Made by a program: the position numbers and the translations under genes. Below are positions 1-12,179 of a DNA stretch of 64,000 nt, piece by piece (within the stretch, counting starts at the first letter, position 1; every line of letters begins with the position of its first letter). The stretch comes from Straminergon stramineum (lineage: Eukaryota; Streptophyta; Bryopsida; Hypnales; Calliergonaceae): the NCBI GenBank assembly GCA_963920665.1, contig OY987272.1:15939001-16003000 (forward strand), in the 5' to 3' direction. Below the pieces are notes generated by a model. It did not search any database and was not told the DNA's origin. It saw only the letters and a list, made by a program, of their open reading frames with translations.

Positions 1-1491
1 TCAGAATGCTCATTTTGAAACAAAAATCCATACCTCATCTAAATTGTAGACCTCTGTGTACAGGTACATCACAATTTCTCATGCTAGAGTATGTTGTATG
101 AAATTGACCATGTTTGTGTTCTTCAAGTCCTTGTTGTTGATAAACTAATTTGATGGTTCATATTCTAAGCACTCGTCTATTTTTGTGATGCTGCGAGGCT
201 AGTTAGGTAAACAGTCCGATAAGGAACTGAAACTCTTGCTCATAAGTAACCTTATTAAGAAATTGGATTGGGTTGTCCCTTGGGAAGCTAACCTCCCTAT
301 CATGACAACTTGGTGCTATTGCAGTTTACAACCTTGCTCCATGTTCCTCCCCTTCATGTTTTGTCTTCCAAATCTTTAGTCGACTTATTAAAATTAAGAG
401 TTTCAGATATGTTGCAAATAGGTTTAGATTGTACGTATATCATTCACAGAATCTACATGAAAACTAAAGAGAAATTACTTGGTTTTTTTTTAAACCCTAA
501 TACATTGATTAGAATATGTACATTAATAGTCTCAAGCCCACGAGTAATGTCTAGTGACTCTCAAATACTACATACCCCCTTTATCTAGAGTGTAGACTCT
601 ATGTTACCCAATAGTTAACTTCAGACTTAGGAATGACTTGTAGTTGTGCATAATTTGTTTAGGAAAGTTGTGAAGTAGGAAAGCGATCAAGTTCATGATA
701 AAGCAAACTAGTGTACACAAAAGGAGACTTAGTTTGTTTGAGTGGCATGTTTTTCGTATTCCTCTAATTCATCTGTCAAGCTAGAACAAAATGACACTCA
801 ATTAAGCTTACACTCAACATACAAATGCAATCTCTTGGCCAAATTTTGCAAAAGAGTTGGACAAAAGATATAGAACTACCATTTAACAAAATGTTGAGGT
901 GGTGTACATCTTCTTTAAAATCAATAGGTAACTAAGTACTAGCCAAAAATTTCAAGGTAACACTTTGTAGACCACTTCATTGGCAATTTGAGGGGATAGT
1001 CCGTAAAACCAACAACCTCGGCGTCATCATCGGAACCCTTCGAGGATGAGATTTAGTTCTTCAATTGTCCACCACAATTCATCGCCTTCTCATATTTTCA
1101 TGATATATTGGTACCTAAGTCCTTTGAACCAATAAAATGTAGGCTTGTACTAGAGCACTATTAAGCACGTAGCTAGTTACCTACAATAACTAGGCATGTA
1201 GCTCAATGTAGGATAAATATGAAGGAATAATCTCTATTATTGGCTAATATCATTTGATTTGATTTAAATAAATATAAAATATTGAACTTTGGGTGGACGA
1301 GGGAAATTCCAAATGCGCTGGATGTCCTTCACTCCTTTGATAGAGATGGGGCAGGAGGTGCTGACCCCCTCTTTCATCCGGCAATGGCGACATGAGGTAG
1401 CCGCTTCTACAGGTGTCCCATTTCAGGGGAATCCTTGCCTTATTGAGAAAAATCAGATTCGAGACCTACTTCCGCGTCAGCAAGCGCGCAC
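1..1491. other. AT-rich sequence downstream of the GDSL gene
   Basis: No gene can be supported. The part next to 1491 must contain the 3' UTR of the GDSL gene. Short ORFs at 310-588 and 1289-1495 show no recognisable domain and are probably chance. Confidence 0.4.
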
Positions 1492-3510
1492 CTAACTGCT
1501 AGAATCCCAGTAGGTAAAGTTTGGGGAGCAGCCAAGGCCACCAGCAGGAGTAATATGCTCTCCCGACAGAAACGCCGTGGCCGCCGCTTTGTTGAACGTA
1601 TTGGACGTGTGGATCCCATCCCAGCTCAAGACGGAAGACTCATCCTTGCACGGCTGCGACGGCAGCGTCATCGTCAAGTTCACAAACTTGCCATCGACAA
1701 ATCCCGCATGCCCGCATCTCACCTTCGTGTTGAAGTTGTAGTCGCCGCCGACGCCGCAGCACGCCTTCAGGGGCGCCGTCACGTTGTAGCTCTCGGGGTG
1801 CTTCAGGATGTCCTCGTAAACTGCGTAACCGTCACCGTAGAGAATCTGGATGTGAGGGTAAGTCTTCCTGAGCTCCTCCACCTTGTATTTCAGCGCCTTA
1901 TTGTGCCCATTGCTGATGTCGTTCAGCGTCTTGATGCAACCGAAGGAGTCGTACTCCAGACCCTTGCCCTTGAAGAGGGTGAGAAGCGCGGGGATGCAGC
2001 CCAGAGGGGGGAGGTTCACCACCAGGATTTGCGTGGCGATGGGCAGGTACAAGGAAGGGCTGGCAGGAGGGATGTACAAGTACGGAGTCACCATGCCCTG
2101 TAATCGAGGTCACCCAGGATAAAATTAGGTCAAATCTAATGCAGCGATGCTGAAAATACTACAGTCTGTCTCTTATTGGTTCATGGTTCTCAGTTTCAGT
2201 CGACCAGTTTACTGATAATCAAATGCAATAGAAAATTAGAAGCTGGGAAATGAAAACTGCATGCGCAGAATGGAAGGCGGTGAAGGAGAAGCCTGCTACT
2301 TACGACGATGTGATCTTCGATGGCTTTCACGACATCGGGAATGATTTTCTTGGTCTGCTTGATTGTGAGACTCCCGTCGTACAAGCTGAAGAAGTAGTCC
2401 TGGTAGCCAGCGTACACCACGAACAGAGACTCGTTGAAAGTGGACAGCTTCGGCAGGCTCTGCACGAATCCAGCTGCAAGAGGCACATTACATGTAAGAC
2501 TTTCGCATCAAGGACTCGTCGGTAATAATCTAATATTTCGTTTAAATAAAATTGATTAGAAATGCATTTCAAGAAGCTCTGGTTGGTGTTGTGAGAAGCA
2601 TGAAGAACTGCGTGGGCGTCAAAGAAATCTTACTAGTAGAGGGGTATTTCTCGTAAAACCAGACACGGATCGCGTAGCGGTGAAACCACTGGAGCTGCAC
2701 ATCCAGGGAGAAGGGCGTGTTGAATCCGGAATCCTTGCGCCACACTTTCACAGTCCGAGCGGGAGCACCGTACGAGGCAAAGTTGGTTCCGAATCTGAAA
2801 TCGCCTGCTATTCCTCTTAGCACTGGGTAGATGGGCCGTCTATTCACTCCAAAGGCTGCACCGGGATCCAAAAACCAAAATCAGATTAATCGATACCGAA
2901 TCCAAATAGCGTCCGAAACCAAACAGATTTTACTAGTTAACATCTGGAATCTGTTATTTCTTGGAGAACTAGCTAGAAATCTAGAATAGTAGTTGACCAC
3001 TGATTCATGTACGACGCATCCCAGCTATGGATCGCCGCACAGCACTACTAACACCAAACATGAACACTCTGTCTAGATCCAAATCCGAAAAGGCTCAAAA
3101 TTATTGCAGAACTAGGAAATAATTACTAGCTATCGACCGATTCACACTCAATGAACCGCTGCAAGACACTCACTCACTGTGATCCGCATGATTACTCAAT
3201 CTTGATGGAATTGAAACACGAGTGTAGTTATCCAATGCTTACCAAGGAAGTCAATCAACAATTTGCCGTCGCAGAATCGATCCGCAGAGTGCATGGGAAA
3301 CTGCTGGCCATTGGGTGGGGTCTCCGCATTGGAAAACTGGTCAGGAAACGCACCAATACCGTTTCCAGTGTCAGTCAGCGAGTCTCCGAAGGCGAAGACA
3401 CCCGATTGAGCACAGAGCGGCAGAGTAGAATTCTCAGCCACTGCGACTTGGAAGAGCGCACAGACCAGCAGAACCGCACCAGCTCCCAACACCATCCTTG
3501 CTCGCGCCAT
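1492..3510 (-). CDS. GDSL esterase/lipase, secreted, 4 exons
   Basis: Predicted secreted serine hydrolase of the plant GDSL family, acting on ester or acyl substrates in the apoplast or secretory pathway. Exons on the minus strand are 3510-3243, 2855-2634, 2473-2304 and 2097-1492. All introns are GT-AG, phases join, and the product is 421 aa, normal for the family. Residues 1-25 look like a signal peptide. Block I, FAFGDSLTDTGN, puts the nucleophile Ser at residue 44. GTNFASYGA follows near residue 111, and block V SWDGIHTS gives Asp380 and His383. The usual GxND block reads AGYQD, so the oxyanion-hole Asn is Gln188. I chose the ATG at 3510 because the codon nine bases upstream is GTG. No stop or frameshift interrupts it, unlike its neighbours, so it is probably the only working host gene here. 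Substrate is unknown. Confidence 0.92.
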
Positions 3511-3702
3511 GATGCGCACACCACCTAGCTCCTTTAGTCACAAATTGCTATCACAATAGCAGGTCCTAACAATTAATATGTTGCAAGTGCGAACAATTGC
3601 AACGCCAGCTAGTAAGATCTGATCGATCACGCGCTCTTCCCAAGAGATGAAGATGATGATCAGATGAGTTCCAGATGATGATCTCCCCAAGATCATTTCC
3701 GA

Positions 3703-3710
3703 CCTTTATA
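3703..3710 (-). promoter_or_regulatory. TATA box of the GDSL gene
   Basis: On the minus strand the bases read TATAAAGG, about 190 bp upstream of the chosen ATG at 3510. This allows a 5' UTR of roughly 150-165 bases. The position and consensus match a plant TATA box; the transcription start itself cannot be seen. Confidence 0.5.
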
Positions 3711-4138
3711 ACGGCCACGCACGCGAAGCGCTTCCGAAAGAGTCGCTGCATGCAGGACTTCTGTAGTTCCTTAAAGAATATTCATTTATCATTACAGTAC
3801 GGCCTATGAAATTGCAAAGCAAGCCAAGTTATAAAAATAATCATCGGTTAGGACCTACCGAAAGGCAGTAGCCGAGGTTTGTATTGACCTGTTGTTAATT
3901 TTCATGACTTGGACTACTTTGCAATTACTAGACATAATTTTAATGTAGGAGAGTTGAGCCGTTTGACTTGTTTGATTGCTTAACCCTATATTGCTACTGC
4001 AAACACTAAGTGTTTGATGGATGACTTTTTTTGAAAGTAGATGAAAAAAATGCTTTTTCATCCCATTTATTTATTTGGAGGGTAGTTGAGTACATTTTCA
4101 GTGAATAGTATTGCCAAGTCCCTCATTATGATCTTATG

Positions 4139-4370
4139 AACTTTTCTAAAGGAGATGCTATGATCATCCTTGTAGTGTATTTGGACGATTTCTTGTTCTT
4201 TATTCGTGATTTGAATTTTAGCCATGGAAGTATTATTTTTGGAATTTGAATCCAACTGATGAAATGAAGCTTATACATTGCACTTCTTTTTTGGGCCTTG
4301 TGAATAAAAGTGTAGCTGTACTTCACAAGGTCGTATTTGTATGAAAAAATTTCCAAAATGGTAGTGCTTC
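4139..4370 (+). pseudogene. Ty1/copia reverse transcriptase remnant
   Basis: A plus-strand frame starting at 4139 reads GDAMIILVVYLDDFLFF. This matches the copia reverse-transcriptase palm, where Y-V-D-D holds the catalytic aspartates (here YLDD, codons at 4176-4187). Downstream the reading breaks after about 20 codons. In another frame it resumes with a TDEMKLIH...FLGL stretch resembling the copia segment that follows YVDD (normally TDLG...FLG). Frame breaks and stops make it a dead fragment; no LTRs or other pol domains were found around it. The match rests on a short motif. Confidence 0.5.
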
Positions 4371-4379
4371 TTTAGATTC

Positions 4380-5500
4380 ATTCTTCAATGCAAGTTTTTT
4401 TCATGCTTGAAAATTTTCAGATCATTTGAAATTGTGCAACATATAGGAAAAAAATAGTAAGTAGAATGATGTAGTGAATGATTCAAAATACTAAATTGTC
4501 AACAATTTATTAATGGAATTGAAAAATCCCAATCCCAAAGGTTGTAATGTTATAATAAAAAACCTCCATCTAATATTTTTATTTTTTTCAAAAAATACTG
4601 AAAATTGAGTTAAATAAAGGACTTCAAAGTTTATTTTAGAGTAGAAAATCCATACTTGCCTGCAAACTAAAACATCTCATAACTTTTGACTCATTGATCA
4701 AAATGGAATGGTTCAAAGCTTTCTATGAATATATAAATCTAGAAAACCAATTTCAAATTTTTATTTTTGAAAAAAATGATTTTTTTCAGATCTACCCAAA
4801 CTGTCCGAGTTGAGAAACAAACTACATATTAGGCCATAACTTTTGACTCATATTTCCAAATGCCCCGAAATTTAGTGTGCATGAAAGATATTCCTCGTCA
4901 ACACCTTCTACTAAAGTTTAGACCAAAAACATGGAAATCTCTAGTCACACGTACTTACCCCCAAAAGTTATGTTGCCAAAAAAGACACCGTGGTCCTTTA
5001 GGGGTTAACACCAAAAAAAACGTTTTAGAAGATGAATGAAACCACCAAACCCTTCTCAAAAAATTACAAGATTCTTCAATATTTGAAATTCAACTCGCTC
5101 CATACAATCTTGCGTCTATTCATTGTCAAGAACTGTAAATATACATTGCAAAATTTTTTACCTCATCACTTTGAAAGCTCTAATGCACAATTGCTCACTA
5201 AAAGAGGGCATATTCCTCACACACAACAAACCCCAAACACTAAACAAAACTCTGAAACTCAAAGTAGAGAGTTTTAGGGTTTGAAGTTCAAGACAAGAAT
5301 TAACTTTCGGTAAATGTGGTTGCCTTGATTGAAAGTAGGAATAACCATCTAAAAACTGTAAGAACAACTTGGATGAATGCCTAACTTTGTTTAATTAATT
5401 TTCTAAAGGTGCCTGATTTTAATATATTGTTGCTTAGATTACCTAATTGTTTGCTGTACTTTAATTACTTATTAGACAGAAAGTTGCCAAAGCTGCTAGA
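4380..5500. other. LTR/UTR-like repeat debris
   Basis: AT-rich sequence with phrases such as CATAACTTTTGACTC at about 4678 and 4840. Similar wording is common in noncoding parts of plant LTR retrotransposons. No ends or coding domains were found. Confidence 0.35.
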
Positions 5501-5554
5501 AAGCTATGGTATTCAATTTACTAGTTTGGGAAATAAAAAACACTTCCTGGCACT

Positions 5555-5640
5555 GTTCTTTTTGTCAACATGTTTGTTCTTTTTGTCAACATGTTTGTTC
5601 TGTTTTCTTCAACATGTTTGTTCTGTTTTTTGAACATGTC
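5555..5640 (+). repeat. Short tandem repeat, about 20-24 bp unit
   Basis: The phrase (C)AACATGTTTGTTCT recurs about four times with TTTTTGTC or TTTTCTT spacers. Units vary in length, so this is an imperfect microsatellite-like run. Confidence 0.7.
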
Positions 5641-6769
5641 AATACCACTATGGGATTTGCACTGCCTTGTGTTTCCAATATCCGCCAGGACCTATGTAGC
5701 CAAGGAAACATAATATGCTCTCTCCGTAAGGCTGATGAAGCAGTGGGTCCATGTGAATTCCCTTGTGTTTCAGATGTCATTTGTGGCTGGCCAATTTTCT
5801 GTTGTTGGTCAAAAGGCAGTCAAGTGTCTTTGAGAAAACAATGCAAAGCAAAAGGATATGGCTAGAAACATTGTCACTTGGCCTTGGTCCTCTCCGGCCA
5901 TCTGGAGAATTGAGTGAAGCTAGGCTCGTGGTGACTTGTCTATTTGGATTTCTTTGGAAAAGTCGCAGTGTGAGTTACAAGACTTTTGAAGCGGGACTGA
6001 TCCAGATGCAGATCCAATTCACAGATGAGTGCTGGATTTATGTTTGAAAATTTGCAGTTGCATGGGTGCCGACTTGGGGACAGTCAAATCGTTGAGTGAC
6101 ACTACAAGTCAGATTTATTAGTCTCACACTGGATATATTAACTTACAGAAAGCTTAGCTGCAGATGTGTTCTCTTGTAATTCAATATGATTGTTGGCACG
6201 TGCACTACTGCGAACCCAATCACTTTTCATTCCCTGAAATAGTGACAAAAATGTGGGGTGAGTGGAAAAAAGTCACAAAGGACAAAACGTGGGCTGACTT
6301 GGCAACTAGCTTTAGATCATTTTCAATGAAAAGTGACACTGGTCTGAAAAACAATGGGGTTTGCTCTAGTGCCATTCAACCCTCTATCGTTGTTGTGGAC
6401 ACTACGTGTGCAATGGATGACTGAGAACCCTTCTATGTAAGACAGAAGTGTGAATCAATATATCCTTGGAATTTTGTGTGAAAAGGGGAACTCTTGCAAA
6501 ATAGTTTGACCTCTAATCAATGCTCTCGGTTTCTTTTTTTACACAAATCATTCATATCGTACCAAAAAGGACGATTTCTACAATGACTGGTCTAGCATTC
6601 TAGGGTTAATCCTAGACAGACAAAGCCTATAACGATGTATTAACTTGTCTCAATTTTTTCGTCTGTGTTTCCTTTATTTTGCCATGGAGTTTGAGTGACA
6701 ATTGTTTTATTTTATTTCTCAGAGATGAGAACACATGTCTTCTATAAGTCATAAAATTTTCAGATTTAT
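5641..6769 (+). other. Possible gene debris, unrecognised
   Basis: Short plus-strand frames at about 5640-5865 (Cys-rich) and 6164-6424 (Trp-rich) have fairly protein-like composition but no recognised domain, start context or splice structure. They could be fragments of one decayed gene or chance. Nothing else is seen up to 6769. Confidence 0.2.
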
Positions 6770-9388
6770 TGGTGATGTTTCAGATTACAATGATTTTTTT
6801 GAAGAAAAAGTGAAGTTCATTTATATCTAAGTCAAGATTAGCTTTATAAATCTGAAAATTTCTCTATAGGTGTATACTAAAGTGAAGAATATTATAGTAT
6901 AACCATTTTTCTGTGCCAAACTATTAACAAAAAATCAATACATCAATATACAATAAAATGTTCAATACACATTAGAATGTTCAATGATAGGAATTTTTGA
7001 AAATTTCAAATTGGCATAGAAACTAGATTCATTAAACTTCATTATTTTCATTAGTAGGGCTCAAATTCCAAAGATCATTTACATGGCTCAAATTCAAATC
7101 AAGAGCAAGGAAATAAGAGTTGCCAAAATACACTAGAAGGTTTTTCTTTGTAATCTGTGGCACACAATTCATCATTGAGAAAAATTCTTGGACCACCATA
7201 AGGTCTTTTTTGTATAAATCATGACAAGGAAAATCTTCTCTCCTTGCCCCTTGAAAACCCCCCTCTTGCAAAATTGGATGAAATACATTGTTTTATATCC
7301 TCCATTAAAAGTAAATTTGTCATCCCAAAGCTACATTTTGGCTCCTTTGAAATTATGAGGTTAACCACTAAACATTGCCTCATGTTGTAAGACTATGTGC
7401 TAAATTGCATTATTTTTTGCTCTATAAGCTCTAATTTTTCCTAGATGTGAGTGTATTCTTTGTTATATTTATTTTTCAAAGATGAAGTGATATGCCTTCT
7501 ACATGCCCTTAAAATTTTCAAAATATTTGATTAAAAGCTGAAATTATGATGAATTCAAGAAGAATAAGTGGAAGAAATTTCTATCAAATAATTATAGAAA
7601 ATTCTTCAAAAATTTGAAGACTTCACCATTGCTATATATTATAGTGTAAATCACCATGGTTTACACTAAAATCCTATATCATTCTATAATAAGATAATTA
7701 CTAGAGCATGATTATAGGTTCAAATTTCAAATTTCAATAAACCATTTAATGATTAGTTATTTTCACAAAATTTCAAATCAAAGTAAGAATGAAACTTAGT
7801 ATGCTTTATATCAATAGTTGGTATCAAATTCAAAAAAGTTCTTTTTAATGTCTATAATTTAGATGAAGAGCAAGGATGTATAAAATGCCAAATACACTAA
7901 AAGAGCATCTTTTGACATCTATTTTTTTAGCATCTTCTTATCAGAGATGTCAATATTATCCCTATAGGATAATTTCTACAACCATCTACTTGAGATACAT
8001 TCAAAGACTTCTAAAATAAAATATTGGATGAAAAAAACTCAATCCTTCATCCAAAATTTTGCATCTACAATCATACAAAAGCCATTTACTAGTTCTAGAT
8101 GTGATAGGCGTTAAGGTAGAAGCAACCATTTCCAACACTATATCCTAAACAAATTTAGAACATATATAGATGTGGGTGATTGCAAGAAACACTTGTCCTT
8201 TTTTTTGTCTCCTTGCCTTCGGATACACGGTTTTCTGGTCATAACTTTTGCATTGTAAGTTTGTTTGTCTTGAAATTTGGAATGAAGGTACGCATAATAG
8301 TTTCACATATTTTGGAATATTTTGTTTTTTTAAAAATTACTTTATTATTTTTAAGGTGCCCCTGATTGGGTGTCTACCTTGGCCATTTTGGAGGTTTTTG
8401 GTCCGAAGTTGTATCCAAAAATGTGAACTAGAAGCCACAAATTGGAGAAAGTGGAGGTGTACTTACAATGCAATGAGAGACGAAGAGTTATTATTCAAAA
8501 AACCTTTGCATGAGGTGTCTACATGGGGCTAAAGTGACCGTTGTTCACACACGTTTTTTGGGCAGGAGAAAATTTTCCTTGAGAAATTTTTGGTGCAATG
8601 TGAGAGTAGGCTTGTCTATGAAAATGGCTTTTTTTCTCGGAATTTTTTGAAATTTTTTTATTTACTAAAAACAAAAAGGTCCATAGACCCCTTTTCTACA
8701 ACCAATGGCTTCTATAGTACTGTATAGCACTGAATCAACAGTTTAGATCTACAGGCACCCCAAATCGATGGTAGAAATTCGCAAGCATAGTCTGTCACGC
8801 AAAATTGATAATAGTTTATAGTATTACCAGTCCTACGGCCAAAAATTGAGTTTTAGAGCCATAAACGTGAAGTGTTTCTTGCAATCACCCACATAGGAAG
8901 TTCCAAATGTACAACTTGCATACATGAATGCAAAAATGCTTTGGGATATACTATGTATTTGGACTTCACAAATTCATAGCATATTCATATATGTTCAAAA
9001 AATTATCAATTTATTTCTTCATTTTTAACATTTAAAATTGCCAACGTGTTCTAAAATAATCTTGTGTGTTGATTCCACCTTTTAAAAAGTATATGAAATT
9101 ACTTGAAGTGTTGGTTATAGGTGCTTCTATCCTATTCCCAAAGTTCTTACTTTTAGAGTTTGCATTTTAGTCCCAGTACTAACTATCTATTCTCATTGTT
9201 TTGTTGTTGTCACCTCACAATGAAGCTTTAACTTACAACCATTTGTTGAATCTTGTGAAAAAGCTTGTCGATGTCTTACTATTAGTTGTTAAGAGTGTCA
9301 ATAATTGTTAGAGCTTTCTATAACCAACAAAATTGTTGAAAATTGCCAAACTACTAGAAAATGATGAAAATTTGAGTTTGAAAGTTGA
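6770..9388 (+). repeat. Left arm of large inverted repeat
   Basis: This segment is repeated in reverse complement at about 62087-64000; base 6770 pairs with the last base of the window. A 79-codon frame (7032-7271 minus) is identical to 63499-63738 plus. The outer half of the arm is nearly identical. The inner 400-500 bp (near 9000-9388) differ by roughly one base in ten. The arm probably continues left of 6770, but its partner leaves the window. No recognisable coding domain was found; the 79-codon frame is probably incidental. Confidence 0.9.
8171..8893. mobile_element. 723-bp TIR element (MITE-like) in left arm
   Basis: Both ends carry a 24-bp perfect terminal inverted repeat that starts TGTGGGTGATTGCAAGAAAC (8171-8194 and 8870-8893). 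The matching place in the right arm of the large inverted repeat (about 62585-62600) lacks it, so it is a real insertion that postdates the arm duplication. It has no transposase-like frame and is AT-rich inside. Flanks ATAGA and TAGGA do not give a clean target-site duplication, so I do not assign a superfamily. Confidence 0.8.
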
Positions 9389-9399
9389 ATGACAGGGTT

Positions 9400-9500
9400 A
9401 CTAGCGTGTGAGCCTGTGAGCGTGAGCGTGTGAGCCTGTGAGCTTGTGAGTGGGAATATTTATCAAGTGAAAAAATGGATCAAGTACCTATGACCGTGGG
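9400..9500 (-). repeat. Left terminal repeat with GTGAGC array
   Basis: Starts ACTAGCGTG and contains six GTGAGC/GTGAGT units at 9407-9451, then CCTATGACCGTGG at 9487-9499. It is inverted relative to the copies at 24050-24252 and 27314-27518. Short subterminal repeats like these are typical transposase-binding regions. Confidence 0.65.
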
Positions 9501-12083
9501 TGTAGGGTGTAGAGTATTTTTTGAACTATAACTACATTTTTTTTAGATTTAGGTGAATGAAGAATTTCTCTACAGAATCTTCATAGCAACATGCAACAAT
9601 ACTCAATTTTGTATGAAATCATGCAATGTAAAAAATGTAAGCAGAATAAACAACACCCGCTTGTAGCCATAAAACTCACAAATCCAATCAATACAAAAAT
9701 CAACACATAGGAGTTTGACTCATGAGATATGTCAATCTCATGTGTCTAAGTCACAATGGATTCTGTTGTAGAATCCTCATTGGTAGATGAATCTGAAGTC
9801 TCTCTACCCTCAGATGCAGATCCATCTATAAACTCTAGAACATTTAGAGCATATGTATCTTTACGTCGTTTTAGTTTTGAGCAACCGAAATCTGCAAAGG
9901 CTGATGCCATCTGCTCTGCATAAACTGGAAGATGAAAAGACTTCTCCGGACTAAAGAGAGGACTTTGTTTCATCATCATTGTATTTGATGACATCAGTCC
10001 TCGATGGCTGCAAAACAATATGACACAATGTTAGGCTTTTGCAACACACAAATGCCCAGGAAAACAAAGAATTATAAAAATGCAAACTTACTTACTGAAT
10101 TTTCCCTTCTGAGTAAATTTCCGAGGCACCACAGGCATTTCATCCAGATCTTGTAATACTTCAACTATTGGTGATTTACGTGGTCCCTTCATCACATTTG
10201 GAGAAGGCTTCTGCATGGGTTTGAGGAGGGCATCAAAAATGTCTAGGTTCTCCTCCAAAGCCACAATGTGTCGGCCTGTGCCACGGCAAGCAGTAATCAA
10301 TGCACCTGAAGTCCACAAAATATAATATATGAATTGAGTGATTGATTTTGAAAATTACTATTGAAATAGACAAGAATGAAATGGATTACTTACCTGTAGA
10401 TGTGGTGCAATCTAGAACCAAATCGCCTTCGACAGTAGTAGCTTCAATGAGAAGCTGAAAAAACCGGGGGTCCTTTTCATGAGCCCCCCGCCACGGCTTT
10501 CCATCATGCATCGCCATGTCATCCTCCTTGGTGTAGTTCATCAACATGTCATCCCGTCCAATGTCCACACCTGCACTCTTCATCAATGATGTGTGTTTGA
10601 AGGAAAAGTTGGATTTCCCTTTGTCTCCAAAGTCCTTCACAAGGAGGCTAATTCCAAACCTTTGTGTCTACAATAATCAAAACAAATTATACATGAGAAA
10701 TAAATAAAACATTATGCACTACCAAATGGCATTAAAGCCTAGAAGAATCAGAAAACAAAATTTACCGTAGTACTAGTGTTCAAAGTGGAAGTCAAGTGTA
10801 GACGGTTCATGCCCATCCACTCTTTTTTCTTCACCATCCGGTAAGTCTCACACAATCCCGCAATATTGCTCCTTGCATCTGCGCTTCACGAATAAAAGAC
10901 TATCATGCAACCATGGTCTTGTAAATGCTTGTATACAAAACGAAATGCCGCTTGAAGAGCCTCATCCTCCTCATCTTCGTTCCATTCTGGCACCTTCGTC
11001 GGTGGAAAAGACACCCCTGGCACAAGCAAGTTCTCTAGGCAGTCGAAGAACACAAGGTCTACTCCTAGCCTAGCGTTTGGCACACCGTAATACATGTGAG
11101 GCTTCCCCTCCGATAGCTGCAAATATAACATATTTAGAATTATCCATTTTCAACGTGTGCAAAGTTAATTTTTAAAATTCATATTCGAATTTGAAATTTG
11201 AAATACAAAAACATTACCTTCTCCAAGAAATGCATGACCTCTCTATACCAAGTCGGAGTCTTTGTCTCCATGTCCTCCATGAGGTCCTCAATAGAGATGT
11301 TTAGGATTAGATCCTCAGTTTTGTCCAAGTCAACATCCTCTAAGATGATTACATGTGTTCCATGAGTGATGACGTCCTCTGTTAACTATGTCAATGTTGC
11401 CTTTCTCTTCATCCCGCTTTGAGCTCCACCTTCCATTTGAGAGCCTTGGTCCACAGTTGATGACGCTGGGATGGGGCCACCAATATCGGCCTTCTTCTTG
11501 CCTTTAGCCTTGGCCTTGTCTTCCTTCTCCTTCTCTTTCTCTGCCAATTTAGCCAATCGCTCTACTTCCTTCTTCTCCTTAGTTTCCAAAATAACTTGGA
11601 GCTGAGCTTCTTTCTTCCTATCAGTGGCTTCCCTCCTTGCAATAGCCCTTTTCTTCTGTCTTTCAGTGAGTCCTACGAACTCATCTACCTCCATGTCAAT
11701 AGTACCGATGCCCTCTAGAGAATTTCGAAATTGTACCTCCGATGGGTGGGTGAAGGAAATAGGACAGTCAATGTACCAACCTCCACCACTGAGATGAGCC
11801 GTTGTAAAGGTGTGGAGTTGGTTGGCAGTGTACATGCAATCTGCAGAACTTCGGTCTAGCCAAGTCGAAAGGAATGGAGGGAGGTCGTTCCGAGCAATTG
11901 CACCTTTTGCTTCAAGCTCATGCTTGAAGTAACTGCAGTATAAAAAAACATAATTATGGATGAAATTGGATAGGAAGAAGTAAGGCAAAAATATTCTTCC
12001 AAGCCCTCATATGCTTGAGAAAACAATTAATTTAAACATCAATGTAAGGAATTGAATAATGAACTAAAAATGGAAGACAAAAA

Positions 12084-12179
12084 GACCCAAAACCAGGGGG
12101 TCTAAGAGGTACCTCAAGAACCTTAGTCGGATCCGACTAAGGTTCTACCGGTACCTCTTCGACCCCTCAATTTTGGTAC
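12084..12179. repeat. Palindromic element, copy 1 (in intron)
   Basis: About 96 bp, between exons of the methyltransferase-like gene. The centre AGTCGGATCCGACT is at 12125-12138 and here the perfect palindrome extends to 22 bp. Outer arms read GACCCAAAACCAGGGGGTC and, inverted, GACCCCTCAATTTTGGTAC. Confidence 0.85.

Noticed and set aside
1555..2103. 182-codon plus-strand frame across the GDSL last exon
   Set aside because: Antisense shadow of a spliced gene with conserved catalytic motifs on the minus strand.
7032..7271. 79-codon frame, identical at 63499-63738
   Set aside because: Identity follows from the inverted repeat itself; no domain, start context or codon pattern supports a gene.
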